Source of the DNA: Heliocidaris tuberculata
Lineage: Eukaryota > Echinodermata > Echinoidea > Camarodonta > Echinometridae
Assembly (NCBI GenBank): GCA_025618425.1
Contig: CM046841.1
Location: 12,989,144 to 13,053,143, forward strand
Direction of reading: 5' to 3'
Length of the DNA: 64,000 bases
Both the position numbers and the translations under genes were made by a program. Position 1 is the stretch's first letter; each line of letters starts with the position of its first letter. Positions 63,939 to 64,000 of this stretch are shown here, one piece after another. Below the pieces are notes generated by a model, which ran no database searches, was not told the origin of the DNA, and saw only the letters and a list, made by a program, of their open reading frames with translations.

Positions 63939-64000
63939 CTGTATATATAATCCAGGAGGAATACATCGTTAAAGTTGAAGCCTATATAATGGTGAAATTT

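Overview
This is an AT-rich, intron-rich animal genomic window packed with microsatellites, long G/C homopolymers and transposons. The gene content fits a marine invertebrate deuterostome, most likely an echinoderm such as a sea urchin. The evidence is a Gmr1-type Ty3/gypsy element with integrase ahead of reverse transcriptase (a group described from deuterostomes), plus lectin-like receptor genes with symmetric 1-1 exons. The species cannot be named from sequence alone. The host content is a tandem array of three related type I membrane receptor genes, all on the minus strand. I assembled them by hand from splice sites, exon phases and paralogue comparison. Gene 1 (exons 9108 down to 440) and gene 2 (55366 down to 14423) share the same exon order and phases: signal peptide, a small Cys-rich module, a CUB-like domain, an 84-bp linker exon, a C-type lectin domain (duplicated in gene 2), a two-exon presumed beta-sandwich domain, a Ser/Thr-rich stalk, a transmembrane exon and a cytoplasmic tail. 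Gene 1's tail exon lies left of the window. Gene 3 (about 63938 down to 59390) is represented by its 3' part. Gene 2's tail, read across one frameshift, carries about 15 Tyr-x-x-Leu/Val sites, including two pairs with exact ITAM spacing. This looks like a densely phosphorylatable, probably activating, innate-type receptor family, and it is the most interesting system in the window. Several frames are interrupted: one in gene 2's tail, two in the former C-terminal part of gene 3's tail, one at a poly-G run in a THAP-domain exon, and several in the retroelements. Because the frameshifts in gene 2 and the THAP exon sit at homopolymers, assembly error and real decay must be separated before function is argued. 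Layout: 0.4-9.1 kb gene 1, compact; 9.1-14.4 kb intergenic, repeats only; 14.4-55.4 kb gene 2, whose introns hold nearly all the large transposons (hAT-like elements, a nested LINE at 25.3-28.3 kb, a 2.8-kb inverted-repeat element at 34.3-37.2 kb, a tandem array at 38.3-39.4 kb, a foldback element at 42.4-43.1 kb, and the Gmr1-like element at 48.5-54.5 kb in intron 1); 55.4-59.2 kb intergenic, with a broken THAP exon and a small MITE; 59.2-64 kb gene 3 with a CGTAAG-rich palindromic element in an intron.
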